Shown in pieces: positions 31,846 to 43,900 of a stretch of DNA of 64,000 bases (its first letter is position 1; the number at the start of each line of letters is the position of its first letter). The position numbers were made by a program, and so were the translations under genes. The DNA is from Buxus sempervirens. Its lineage: Eukaryota; Streptophyta; Magnoliopsida; Buxales; Buxaceae. The stretch is from the NCBI GenBank assembly GCA_947561395.2, contig OX387185.1, forward strand, positions 41,674,602 to 41,738,601, written 5' to 3'. Under the pieces are notes generated by a model, which was given only the letters and a program-made list of their open reading frames with translations, was not told the origin of the DNA and searched no databases.

Positions 31846-34003
31846 TTCTAAAGCTACTACGTTGGGCGATCCGTTATGCGTGCACTAATCGCAGCCACGC
31901 GTCACCTAACGGGAGCAGGCGTTAACGCCCGTTACCCTTTTCTTTATTTTATTCATTTTTTCAAAAGCCTGATCATTTCAGCCAGTCAACGTCGATCATT
32001 AATGTTTTTTGTTTTGTGTGTACTTTTGAAAACAAAAACCAAAAACTAATTCTTGCCGCCCAGGTTTTTGATCGCTTAACCACAAGTTGAGCAATCAATA
32101 ATTTCTGAGCTCATTTTAGTTTTATCACAATATCCATGAAATACCTCAACATAAGATGACCATCAGGGTACAAGAACCGCCGGGTTTCTATTCTTTGGTG
32201 CCCATCTTCGTGTATACAAACCCTGGGAGCAGCTTTCAAGGATGCATTTCCATAACATATTTTTACTTTTAACTAATTTTCTTAGAATACCATGAAAACG
32301 ACTGTCTACTTGTGCCAAGGGGATGGTGTTATTTTATATCATCGGGTGAGAAAGCGATGAGCTAAAAGGTTTATGCTAGACCAAGTTCTTCTCAGATCCT
32401 TGAGTGAAAAACGAATGACTCTTTGAAAGGTGGATGGTGTTAGTTACTATAACTTGTGAATTATGTAAAGGAGAAGATTATGAGTAGTGTTACAATTCGC
32501 ATATGAATTTGAATCATGGCCCACAAACACTAGAAAAAGGTAAAAATGAAATACTTTGCAAACAACCAACGTGCTTGTTAATTGGATGTGCAAAATAGCT
32601 GATCCGAATCAGCTTCACCCATTTATTAGTAAATACACAATAAAAATCGTAAAAGACTGTTGGGGAGCTTCAGTTGGAGATTTGGAGAGTTTGGTTGGAA
32701 ACGGAACTGTGTTGCCGGATTTTGTTAGAAACGGGCATCTGTCGTCAGCACGCACTGTCGGGGGTCTATGCTTTTCGTAGCAAAAAGACTTCCAACTCTT
32801 CGATCATGTGTATCCCCTGTGTCTGTTCGAGAGCTTTGGTTGTTGAAGAAGAAGAAAGAGTGAAGGTCAAGGCTGTTGCAGATGAAACAGGAGCAGAAGA
32901 CGATGGGGTCTCGGGTTGGGACGAAAAAGAGTTGGTTTTTTTTTTTTTTTTTGATGAAAACATAAGAATATTATAACAATTAGGCAGGGACAGATCTTGG
33001 CCGGGAGCGCCCCACCAAGTCTTCCCAGATGAGTTCACGGATACACAGGGGGAAATGCTTTAACCAAAAACAAGAAAAATGCCTCATTGCAAAGGCAGCA
33101 AGCCCATCAGCCACATAATTTGCCTCTCTAAAAATTTTTACAACCTTGCAAGCAGGGAAGAAACCACCAAGATGCCGAGCTTCATCCATGAGGTGCTTGA
33201 TTTTCCATGGGGTGGCTTGAGGGTTGTTGAAGGAGTTAACCACTATCATTGAGTCGCTTTCCACCATTAACATCTGGGCGTTGCAGGCCAACCCCAGTTT
33301 CAGCCCTTCCACCAAAGCAATTGCTTCCGCTTGAGTAGAGTTTGATATCCCAATACTGTTTGCTATCGCTCCAACACATCTCCCATCTGAATTCCTAGCT
33401 AAGACTCCAACTGCTGCAGCACCAGGAGCTCCAGCAGCCGCTCCATCTACATTCACTTTGATCCAACCTTCCTGTGGGGCAGTCCATCTTATGTTTATCT
33501 CTTGTTTGCTTGGTTTCTCCTTGCCTCTCCTGTCCTCATATATCTTAAAAGAGTCACCCTGCATCATTTGAAACAAGGAATTGATAAGAATGGGGTTGGG
33601 TTCAGTATTTTCAAAAATTTTCTTATTTCTAGAGTTCCACACAATCCAGCAAATATTGGCCCAAGCTGCCCAGGTTAAACTATCATCCATTGCATCATTT
33701 CCTTTCAGACTAAGAATATGATCAAAAAACCACTCTTTGCAGGTGGTATGAGCCAAGTTTTCATCAACCCGACCCCCACAATCCAGCAAAAAGAGTTGGT
33801 TTTTGTTTTGAAAAGGTACGCACAAAACGAAAGAGCATTAAAGATTTTTATTGACCGGCCGGCATGGTACAGGCTTTTAAGAAAAAAATATATACATAAA
33901 AAAAATGAAAACGGGCGTTAACGCCTGTTTCCGTTTAGGTGACTCGTGGCTGCAATCCGTGCGAGTATCACGGATCGCACCACTAAACAGCTTTAGATTC
34001 TCA
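31846..34003. mobile_element. Mutator-like element with about 95-bp terminal inverted repeats
   Basis: The region 31846-31941 and the reverse complement of 33910-34003 align over about 95 bp with modest divergence, sharing TCTAAAGCT, GCGATCCGT, GCAGCCACG.GTCACCTAA and AGGCGTTAACGCCCGTT. TIRs of this length suggest a MULE. The exact ends and the expected 9-bp duplication were not resolved. No MURA transposase is seen. Apart from a later LINE insertion (32941-33787), the interior is about 1.1 kb with an open plus-strand frame around 32674-32940 that would continue at 33805-33907. I do not recognise it, and it could be captured host sequence. Confidence 0.6.
32941..33787 (-). mobile_element. 5'-truncated LINE with an intact RNase H domain
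   Basis: Minus-strand insertion flanked by an exact 17-bp duplication (AAAAAGAGTTGGTTTTT at 32924-32940 and 33788-33804) and starting with the expected T run (32941-32952, its poly-A tail). It encodes the last part of an L1-type ORF2; the open frame runs 32980-33825, 281 aa, beginning just outside the insert. The RNase H domain keeps all four acidic positions: VNVDGAA, TQAEAIAL, VESDSM and VADGLAAF. Endonuclease and reverse transcriptase are missing, so the copy cannot move. The frame is undamaged, which suggests a fairly recent insertion. It lies within the Mutator-like element. Confidence 0.9.
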
Positions 34004-35180
34004 CGTATGGCGCATTGCCCATGGTTGTGTTAGAGCCCGTTCGTGGACTAAACAAAAAGACCTATGGAAGTCCTAGGTGTTGGAAATAGAAACACAAACA
34101 GCGGAAGAAAGAAAAACAGAATACTGGACACTGGTTAGCTCTGATCCTCTCTTTCCCATTATCTCTTTATCTCTCGATGATCTCTCTCTCTCTCGTATTT
34201 ATTTATTAAGTTTCGCCAAAATTGCCTGTGCACTTTGTTTCAACTGGCTTGAAAATAGAGGAGTTTTGGCTGGAACACATGAAATGAGAAGAAATATTAA
34301 CCCTTGAATGGTGTTCTTTGCTTGAATTTAAGTTTTTTTATTATGATGAAGAGCAACAGGACTTCTTTGGTTGTTTTCCCATATTTTAGAATGCAATAGC
34401 ACTGACACTGTTACAAGTTGGATTGAAACTCTTTGAGTTTTCCAGAATTGGAGAACAAAAACAAGTGCACGACACAAAAATAGATTTGTTTGATAAATTT
34501 TCATCAAAAGTTGTAGGGAAAATGGTCTAAAATGCAATCTCTAGCATTTTTCCGTTAGGAATTAGTAATTTTTGATAGGACCTAGGATGTATATGTTCTT
34601 TTGGGGGTATAAAAAATCACGAGGATTCGAGATACATTGAGAATATTTCTTCACATATGGACTCTGTATTCATGTTCCAATGATATTTTGTTGCTAGGTA
34701 GATATGCACTCCACCTTTTCTTCAGTTCGATTTAATGTTTTATGAGCACAAGGTCATTGATAAATTTAGAACATGATCTTTCTGGTTTCTGATTTATTCT
34801 TTATGCCTTCCCTTAATACTTGTATTTAAGGTGCACTTTTTTTTTTTTATATATCTGTAAAAGAAAAACTTGCGTTCTCAACTTTCTCTGTGTTTTCTTA
34901 TGGGTTAGTTGAGTTTTTGATATATGGTCCATGCCCCATATCAAAATGCGTTAAACAGATACGATACTTTATTCCAAATTTTGTCTATGACCTTTGTGTG
35001 TTTGCCACTTTGTCTCTAGCCTGAAAAATACTCATCAGATTGCATGAGTCAAAATTTAAGTAACGGTTCTTGTTCAATTGATTGCAGCTTGTGTCAGATG
35101 AAGTACCTAGACATTGGAACATTGTGTTGTACTATTCCCAAGGTTGTACCAGACACTATTCGTATCAAAAAGTGAAGGCT
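34004..35180. promoter_or_regulatory. Upstream region of the BCCIP homologue
   Basis: Probably contains the BCCIP promoter and a 5' UTR intron: GATTGCAG at 35080-35088 is a good acceptor followed by 92 bp of leader before the start codon at 35181. A (CT)n tract near 34184-34195 may belong to the leader or promoter. Long T runs occur near 34850. No coding sequence is recognised. Confidence 0.4.
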
Positions 35181-38100
35181 ATGGCTAGGCGGCCGACAGT
35201 TCGCCGCCATTTCTTGAGACACAGACCTTTTGGCTTCTCCCCCTTTGCTCGTTCTGTTGCTCGAGTCACCTCTACCTGCAAGTCCAACCCTCCAACACAT
35301 GGCTGGAAACTCAGCAAAAACGTTTTTGTACCCTCAGGTGGAGTAATCCAGATAATCCATTCATTCATATAGCCAAATTGTCTAGGCTCATATGTTCCTC
35401 TTCTATCTTTTTTGATTTTGTTGTTATTTGTGTTCTGAAAGATATTATAATTTACATTGCGTTTGAAAGAATAATTCGTATTGTGTTTTGAAAGTAACTA
35501 TAATTTATTTGTGTTTTGAAAGAAATTATAATTTACATTTTCTCGCAATGAAATTCCTACTTCTATGTCAAAAACTTGTAGAAAATGGATTTGAGCACCG
35601 TAGTTTGAAAGACAATAGTGGACATTCTGATTCTTCAAGTGAGGAAGAGCATGAGGTAAGCAGACTTTTATTTGTTGCTTTCAAAAAATTTTCAAATTAT
35701 TTATTATATTATGCATAAATTCCAATTCTTTCCCTTCTTTTATGATGTTATCTAGTTTGTTTTTCTCCAAGGAAATTATCCAAGCGGATTTTGCCTTCTT
35801 TGATCCAAAACCAAATGATTTCTATGGAGTGAAGACCTTGCTACAGACCTACCTTGATGATAAGCAATGGGATCTAAGTGGTTTTGTGGACTTGATATTG
35901 GGACAGACCACAGTAGGAACAGTGGTCAAGATAGAGGATGATGATGATGATGGGCTTTACTCTGTTATCACTGCTCTTAACTTGGAGAGATACAAGGCAA
36001 GCAACGTTGCTTTCTTGATCAGTATTTTGTATTCTGCTGGTTTCACTCTGCCTGTAAATGGGGTTTTGTTGACTCTGGTTCATACTTTCTTGTTTTTATC
36101 AGGAAAATAGATGTATTATGGAGCTCAAAGAGTTTCTACTTAAAGTGTGCCATGAGAAGATCCTAATGGAAAATTTGAGTTTGTTTTTCGGGGAACAAGC
36201 AGGAAATGTGGGCCTCTTGATTTCCCAGCGCGTAGTGAATCTTCCTCCTCAGCTTTTGCCTCCACTCTATGATGCTCTCTTTGATGAAATCTCATGGGCC
36301 ACGGAGGATGAGGTTAGATGAAAATAAATGGCATAGATGGACTTGATATGGCTTGAGAAATGTTTCTCAATATGCCAGTGTTAATATCATTGGCTAAAAT
36401 TCTTATTTGTTGTTGTCAAAATTGTTTTAACTTCTTAAAGCCAACAGAGGAGCTCCGGAATTCCTTTCGCTTCAAGTTTTATCTTCTGGTCACTAAAATC
36501 TACAAGGTATGCTATTATGAGCCTTTTATATACCACCATTGTACCTTCATGATGTTTGTTGTCTTGACCTGGCCCCTACGGAGATTTACTCTCTATTTTA
36601 TTGTTGGGCATCATATGTACTATGTAGTACAAAAGTGCACACCAACAACAGAGAACATTAAATAGTTGCAATGACACAGAGATTATCTATATAAAGCCAG
36701 AAGATGAGATTTTCCACAAGGTACGAATTATTTACTTTGCAGAAATTGTATTATTTCCTCAAATCTGTGTATTTATCTTTTTCCCAAATTCTTTTCAGCT
36801 AAGCTCATGGTCCTTTTGTTTTCCTCTGAGCACCCAGCAGCTGGCTACTCATGAGGTACGTAGTATTTTAGTGAACCTTTCATGGGTAGGTGTTAGAAAT
36901 AGGCACGTATACAGCCTCCAGCCTTGAACACACTAGAAGAAATTAAAGTATCAAAATATCGACATGAACATAGCTATATACATGCACACATGTTGGTGAT
37001 GGAGCAAAATATTTGTCTAGTAAGATGTAAGTTCCATAGTCAGCCACATCATTTTACATTAATACTTAAATGTGCTTGTAAAAAAAAAAAATGGGCTACT
37101 TATGATTGCTTACAAGTGTTGAAAGAGCGAAGCTCTCAAACTGGCATGACCTCATGGAGGGATCATCCATAACCATGCTTTTGGACATAATTTTGACATT
37201 GAAATGAATCCAAAAGCCTTTTTTTTCTTTTACCCTTCCCTAATAGTTTTTCATGTACACATTAACATGCCCAAAATTTTATAATTTCAATATGATTTGA
37301 CTAACTTGTGGGATAAATACGGATGGGTATAAGTCCATGTTGAATTTGGGAGTACTATTTAATTAGTTTCTGGTATTTTTAGGCTTCTGGTAGGAAATCA
37401 GGTTTGTTGAGACTTGAGATTTGATATTTACGTTTCTAAATGTGGATCTTCTTGTTAATTGCCATATCAATCGTTTGATATTGTTATTTTGTAGCAATTG
37501 TTCTAGTTATTCATGGAGTCTTTGTTAAGTCCAAGTGAATCAATTGTTATGGAATAAACATGGGATTTCCAAGACATTCAAAGGTGTGTTGATTTTAATT
37601 TATGGAATGCTGGATAGAACCTGATTATTTTTTCTTGTTACGAGATTTATGTCCAACTGTAAGCAGGCAAAACTCATTTTGAGAGAGATGTCTTTATGCC
37701 CGGTATCATACATAATACATCAGATTTGTTCTTGTAAAAAAAAAAGGTGAATCAATAAATTCCAAGTTGACTATAATTATGTGCCTTTATGTAGTTTATA
37801 AACTTTAAGGCTGCATTTGGGATTGCTTAATTAAGCACTTAATTTTAACGTATTACTTATTTAACCATTTTTAATATGTAAAAAATGATTAAATAAGTGA
37901 TAGGTTGGAATTAAGTGCTTTTTTTTTAATTCATCGTTAAGTTGGAGTTAAGTGATTAATTAAGAAATCCCAAACACAGTCAAAAATAATAATAAGACAT
38001 GAGTTAAAACTAAGTGGTTGCAGACTTGCAGTTGTTATTTTTTTGATAAGTTTATGTTGTTCTGAACCATTTTCCCCCCTAAATTTTAGGGTGTTCTGCA

Positions 38101-38919
38101 TCATTTTAGGAACAAATGAAGATAGAGATATTCCCATGCGGCCAACCTTGTGTCTTGTACATGCCATGTCAATGTATGTCTGGCATGCTGGTAATATACT
38201 GGGAGATGTGCCTTTACATGATATGTAAAAACTTAATAATCTTGAGGGTGTTCAGTTTCATTTCCAGATACATTTTAGAAAAGGAAAAAAAGAAGGAACC
38301 ACTGTCACTAAGACGGTAGCACTTCATTTGTTCCTGGTTTTGTGACATTGTTGCAAACTGAGTTGCTGTTGCATTCTATTTTCCTCTTATCTTGATATCT
38401 AAAAGCCACATCTATGGCTGTGAACATTCCAATAGATCACAACATATCGTTGACATTTTCTTATTTGTTGGTTGAGTTTATATCCCATAGGGGAATGTAA
38501 ATCATTCTTTCTTTCTTTGATATATTAATAAACTGGTGTAAATGCACTCAAATAAGGTCCTATGAGGGGTGTATTGTTAACAGATTTAACCTTTGGTATT
38601 TTTGTATAAAGTATTTGTCAGACCCCCATTGGCAACCTAATATGTTACAAGACTTAAAATTGTTACCGTGGCATAGTTTGACATTGCACTTCTCGTGTGA
38701 CTTGACCGATGTGGCTCTTGCTGTCATTGTTGCACTTAATATTTTTGTAAAGTTAATCCATCTATTTTCCCCATAGTGATTCTGTTTCCACTTTCTAATT
38801 TGATTTCCTCGTTATTTCAGCTAAGGAATTATAGGCTAACTGGACTGGTTATGGCTGTTGAAGTGGACAAAGTACCTATGCTCCGACAAGAGTTGCGATC
38901 TCTAGTAAATGAATCTTAA
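35181..38919 (+). CDS. BCCIP: BCCIP / Bcp1 homologue, complete, 8 exons
   Basis: Exons: 35181-35337, 35582-35655, 35772-35996, 36103-36312, 36441-36506, 36628-36720, 36799-36855, 38821-38919. They sum to 981 nt, 326 aa, the size expected for plant homologues. Known family role: human BCCIP binds BRCA2 and p21 in DNA repair and cell-cycle control; yeast Bcp1 is a chaperone for ribosomal protein uL14 and acts in nuclear export. Seen here: a basic N-terminus (MARRPTVRRHFLRHRPFGFS), an acidic/serine linker (SDSSSEEEHE), then the BCIP domain from about residue 80: FFDPKPNDFYGVKTLLQTYL, DLILGQTTVGTVVK, RVVNLPPQLLPPLYDALFDE, EELRNSFRFKFYLLVTKIYK, IIYIKPEDEIFHK, and a C-terminal LRNYRLTGLVMAVEVDKVP. 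Intron 3 uses a GC donor (AAG|GCAAGC); the others are GT-AG. The reading frame is intact throughout. A 5' UTR intron upstream is likely. Confidence 0.93.
37809..37981. mobile_element. Small hairpin MITE in BCCIP intron 7
   Basis: Left end GGCTGCATTTGGGATTGCTT and right end, inverted, GACTGTGTTTGGGATTTCTT, with TAATTAA following in both. At 173 bp with about 27-bp terminal repeats it would fold into one hairpin. The terminal style recalls Tourist/PIF-Harbinger MITEs. The flanking triplets TAA and AAA are not identical. The rest of intron 7 (36856-38820) is AT-rich and otherwise unremarkable. Confidence 0.65.
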
Positions 38920-40971
38920 ACCGAGCATGGTGATTATAATTTATTCTCAATTTATTATTTGCTTCATCCATAGCTTCCCATTCCCTTACATTTCATCTGT
39001 CACAGGATTTTACTTTTCAGTGTATGTATTCTCAATACAACTTCTCTTTTCATCGTGCTTATTTAATTGGTATTTGAGAGTTCTATTTTCTTCATCCTTA
39101 CCTTATTTTTCAGTTGATGATGTGATTGGTTCCCATGTTATTTGTGGTAACCTCATCAATCTGTGACCAGTGTATAGAAGACCACTTTTTTTTTTTTTTT
39201 GGTCTTTCAATTCTGTCACTTTTCTCTTTGCTTGAGATGATTACAGATGCAGCAGGTATCAATCATCTCTAAATATGTGACGTTTCTGCTTTGAATCATC
39301 TTAAAGCCATCAATGGTAGTGGAACTTTATAAAAGCATTAATTTTAAATAGAAGGTGACCATTAATTATGATTCTTAGAAATCAGGCAAATTTGCAGATA
39401 TATCTTCTAATATTGGATTTTAATTGCAAACTATTGTGTTATTCTAGAAAAACCAATTGAAAGGAAAAACTCACGAGGACTTGCAGGTGCACAGGTTGGC
39501 CACCAAGAGTTGTGAAACCTGAATGTCAATTTCATTGTGTTGGACCAGAGATGGGGTGTCTTAAATATGATGACATTTCCAAGAATGTCCAGATTGTAAT
39601 CCATGTAAAACATTTAATTCTATAAGTTGAAGCTTAATGGGATCTATCAGATTATATCTAGCTCCCATGCTAACCATCCCCAATGATATGTGGGATATTC
39701 TCTTTCTCAAATTTAAAGGTTTTTGCATCACCCTGGATTCCTTAAAAAGTGACAATCAGAAACATTTCTTCCATTAGATAGAATTGTTCCATTGTTGTTG
39801 ATTTTATCTATATTGGGATAATGACTGGGTGCCACTCTTTAAATTTATGTGATGTTGTGACATTCCTGCCTTCTATTGCAGCAGGCATGAGATTAACTAA
39901 GGAGTGCCAGCACTGGAAGGGGGGAAAAATTGAATATTGCATCTGGCTATACCTGTTCCTGCCTTGCAAGGTGCGGGAGACACAAACCAGTGTATGCTTG
40001 GTGAAGTACTCGGATAGTCAAGCCAAAAACAATCTTGCAGTAAGGCTGCATTTCTTTTTCACATATTGAACCCATATGTAATCCTCCTCTTTTTAAGATT
40101 GAAATTCTCAGTAAAGTAATGAGTTTGAAATCAGGATTATTCTGCTTTTAAGCTATTCTTTACCAGGTGTGTCCCAAGTTGTTCATCCTTGACGAGTTTA
40201 CAGCTGCTGCCTCACCCATATTTTGTTTATCTCAATGCCAAAAAACTTTTACACACATATGCCTCAACTGGAAGTATTATACCTCAACTGGGGTATTGAA
40301 TCTCTTAGGGCTGCATTTGGATGACCGGAGGAATGCTTAGAATTATAAAAAGGGAAAATAAGTGGTGAGAGAATCCAATTGCTTCCAATTTTCTTATGAC
40401 AATTTGAAAACCATTCAACTAAAAAGGAGGTAAAATCAACTTAATGAAACCATTCCACTAAAAATGGGGTAAAATCAACTTAATGATACGAAGCAAAAAT
40501 TGCTTTTCTTGCATTCCATCCCTAGGAAATGCACTCATTGGATGTAATGATTTTATTAATTTTTGGCCAAAAAAAAAAAAAATTCGAAGATTTGACAAAT
40601 TCTAGGTATCTGCTTGACGTACATAATGTTGCTGTACATGACATTATGACATATAATTTGCATTTCACAGACATTTGTTTTAAAATATTGCATCTGCAAG
40701 TTCAGTGTAAAAATCCTCCGCTCGAGTATCAATGCAAGGACAAAAGGGAGCCCATATAATCGATTCAAAATTATGATACCGTTAAGGTTCATTTGACATA
40801 ATGTGGAGGGTAGTCATATAGAGAAGCGAGAACAACCAGGGGAATTCCTTCTTCCATTTTTCGATCTAGCTGGAATGGTTCTTCGGTTGAAGACAATCCG
40901 ACTCAAATGCCCTGTGGATCTCTGAAAATTAATGGTTTCTTGCAGTTGAGTATGTAACTGTCTTAGTTCAC
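38920..40971. other. Tail-to-tail intergenic region between BCCIP and the OZ-like gene
   Basis: Both neighbouring genes end here, so it contains two 3' UTRs. A T run at 39187-39202 precedes GGTCTTTCAATTC. GGGCTGCATTTGGATGACCGG at 40309 resembles one end of a MITE, but no partner end was found. A 27-bp tandem-like pair (ACTAAAAA.G.GGTAAAATC) lies at about 40417-40482. No gene is recognised. Confidence 0.45.
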
Positions 40972-43900
40972 TTAACCCGGTCTTTTCCAGATTCTATCTT
41001 CATATTGTGCTGCTTCATCATTTGGGCGCTTGCAGTTACACTTCAAGCACACCATGTTCCTTCTGTAATTCAAGAAATCGCATCTGAAGAAAACAATCAA
41101 CATATTGATAAATTATGTCAGTTAACACCTACAGCACAGCTAAATCTGCAGAAATCATATATGCAGGGAGAAAATTCATTACTGGTGAAAAGTTTTGGTC
41201 TGTCTCACTAGGGGGTAGCTAGTGAGAGCTTTCCTGCCACATGGAATGATTATGTGGTCAATGCAGACAATCTACTTGACAAAGGATCCTCTAGATAGGT
41301 GGATAACACAAATTGACATTCTGGAGCACCATTTTATGAGGGACTTGTACGCACGAACACACACACACATAAATAATAGAGAAATAAATATGGAAATCTT
41401 ACGAGGGGCATTCCCATTCCCCAGGATTCAGGATTCTCTTTCGCCCTTCTTGGCATCGGAAGCATTTACTGTTGCGAGCAAAGTTCATGAATCCACACCT
41501 ACAAGCAGAATCAGGGTTGAGGATAAATATATTTATCAATGATGATTAAGAATTTCAATTTTCCACCAGTATCATGTTAGTTAAATAATGAACTTACTTG
41601 GCGCAATTCCAATCCCCTTTCTTCATTTCAATATCTTCAGCACTGACTCTCTTAGGCCCCTCTTCTTTACATCTCAGGCATCGCACGTTTCTGGCAAAGT
41701 TCATGAAACTGCACCTGCAACAACGTTAAGGGAATATTTAGCTAAGGAGAGTGTGGACCCTATATTTCGGTCCTCGATGATAACAGATAGCAACACATGA
41801 AAAGAGTAATATTTTTGGCAACAGGAAGGGATTTTCCATAACCAAAAGGTTAAAAGGATTAGACATTATACATATTCTGTAGTAAGGTAATAAAACATAC
41901 AAAATACAGATTTTTAGTCTTAATATTTGACTCTCAATGAGATGTTACATGCAGAATATAGTTATGAAGAAAATGAAAAGCCAGAAAAAAAGAGAAAATC
42001 AACATATTAGAATTTCATTCTTGATCTTAAAATCCCACCATAAGGGGGTGATGGCATTCGCTGGTAGAATAAGAGTATATATTGCATTGAAGAACCAGAG
42101 CATATATTTTGGTACAAAAGGAACAAAATGCATAAATATAACCGTAAGCAAAGCTAGAACTATATTTAACCAAGTAGAAGAAATAGCATGCATGTAAAAT
42201 ATTTAACGCCATCCCACTACTAATATATACTTTTTGTCATTAAGATACAGACGGAGAGAGGCATTAACTCTGTATCCTAGTGAAAAGAAAAGCAGGGAAA
42301 AGAAAATTTTCCTGACACTTACTTGGAACACATCCAATCCCCTCGTTTCATTTCAACATTTTGAGACTTCCCAATATCTGTAATCTTTTCAATTTGATCT
42401 TCCTGATGGGAAGGTTTCACATTAGGCCTTGGAAGTGCAGGATCAGGAGGTGTGTCACTTAGTTCAATCAACTCAGAAAGCAGTTTACGTGCAGATACTT
42501 CAATATTCTCTTTACCATGAGGTTTTTCTCCTCCTGAAAGGAAAATTGGGTCCAGTGCATATAATAACAGTACACGCACAATATCCACAGTACGAGCGGC
42601 TGCCTCAGATTCCTTTACTATCACATAAGCCCGATCACATGATCCCCTTAAATTACAGGCACTACAAACCTGCATGCAAGTATAGCCCAATCAAATGAAC
42701 AGTGGGACAGTGTGTGGCAGAACGCATTTCTCGTTCTTGCACATAGACAAAACAGGCAAAAGTAATTTAGTTAGATGAATTTTCAAATTTCAGTTTCTGC
42801 AGTGAGCTAAATATTTGATCACTTAAGTAGACAAGCATCTAATAGAGTTTAATAAATAACAGAATCTTACATCTCCTTCGTCAAGTCTTACAAAGACTCT
42901 GAGTCTTTTTGCTGAATTAACTGCTTTTCTAAGCAGACTGGGACATCCATACTCTACGACAGTTTTGATGTCATTTCTGGACAACAATCTGTAACAAAAA
43001 AGCAGCAAAGAACTCAAATATGTAATGACATTGCAGGAATAAATAATGTATATATCCATACACTTGATAGCACTGAGAAATATATCACCAACAAATTATC
43101 CATAAACCAATTTAAAGATTATATGTCAAGAGGCATTACTGGCAAGCTAAAATTTTTATAACAATCAAGGAAACCTGCTTCTGAAGTTTAAAATCCAAGA
43201 CCACAGAGTTATTTTGTTAGACACTCACAATCACCAACGATAACATACAAACACAATCATAACTAATATATAAATCGTTTTATTAAGCATTTGACAAATA
43301 CTTCTGAATCTGGAAATGGACTTGTCATTCTTTTCTTTAGGTCATTTTTCTCTTGTTTTTAAACTGATATTCCTGTACAATACATAGATTCAATCAACAT
43401 CATCCTCTGTTTGTATTCCCCATCTTCTTACTTTGAAAAATGTTGCCTTTTTTTTAAGGCAAAGAAGTGTTCTTTGGTTATAATTTATTCTTTCGGACAG
43501 TTGTTTCCTTGCTTTTTCCTTTTCTGATACAAGATTCAACCTATTTCTATCACAGTGCTAGCTGTCTCTTATTTATTTATTATTTTTTGATGGATAATAA
43601 GAAAAATTGTATTAGAGATGAGCTGCCTCTTATTTATCAAACAGTGATACACAACAAGAATATAGCAAGTCAATAGAAACACCACCGCAAACCAGTTGAT
43701 CTTTATTGAACAGAAGAAAAAAGTTATAGGATTTTTCTATTAGTGGTAAATTAGCTGAGAAAAATAAAAAGTGCAGTTGCTAATTAAAAAAAAAAGAATC
43801 AAAAGAACAAAAATTATAGAAAACAAAATCCGTCAAAAGTCCAAAACAGGTTTAACAGTCAAAGGTTTACCATGCATAAAACCTCATATTCACTAATAAA

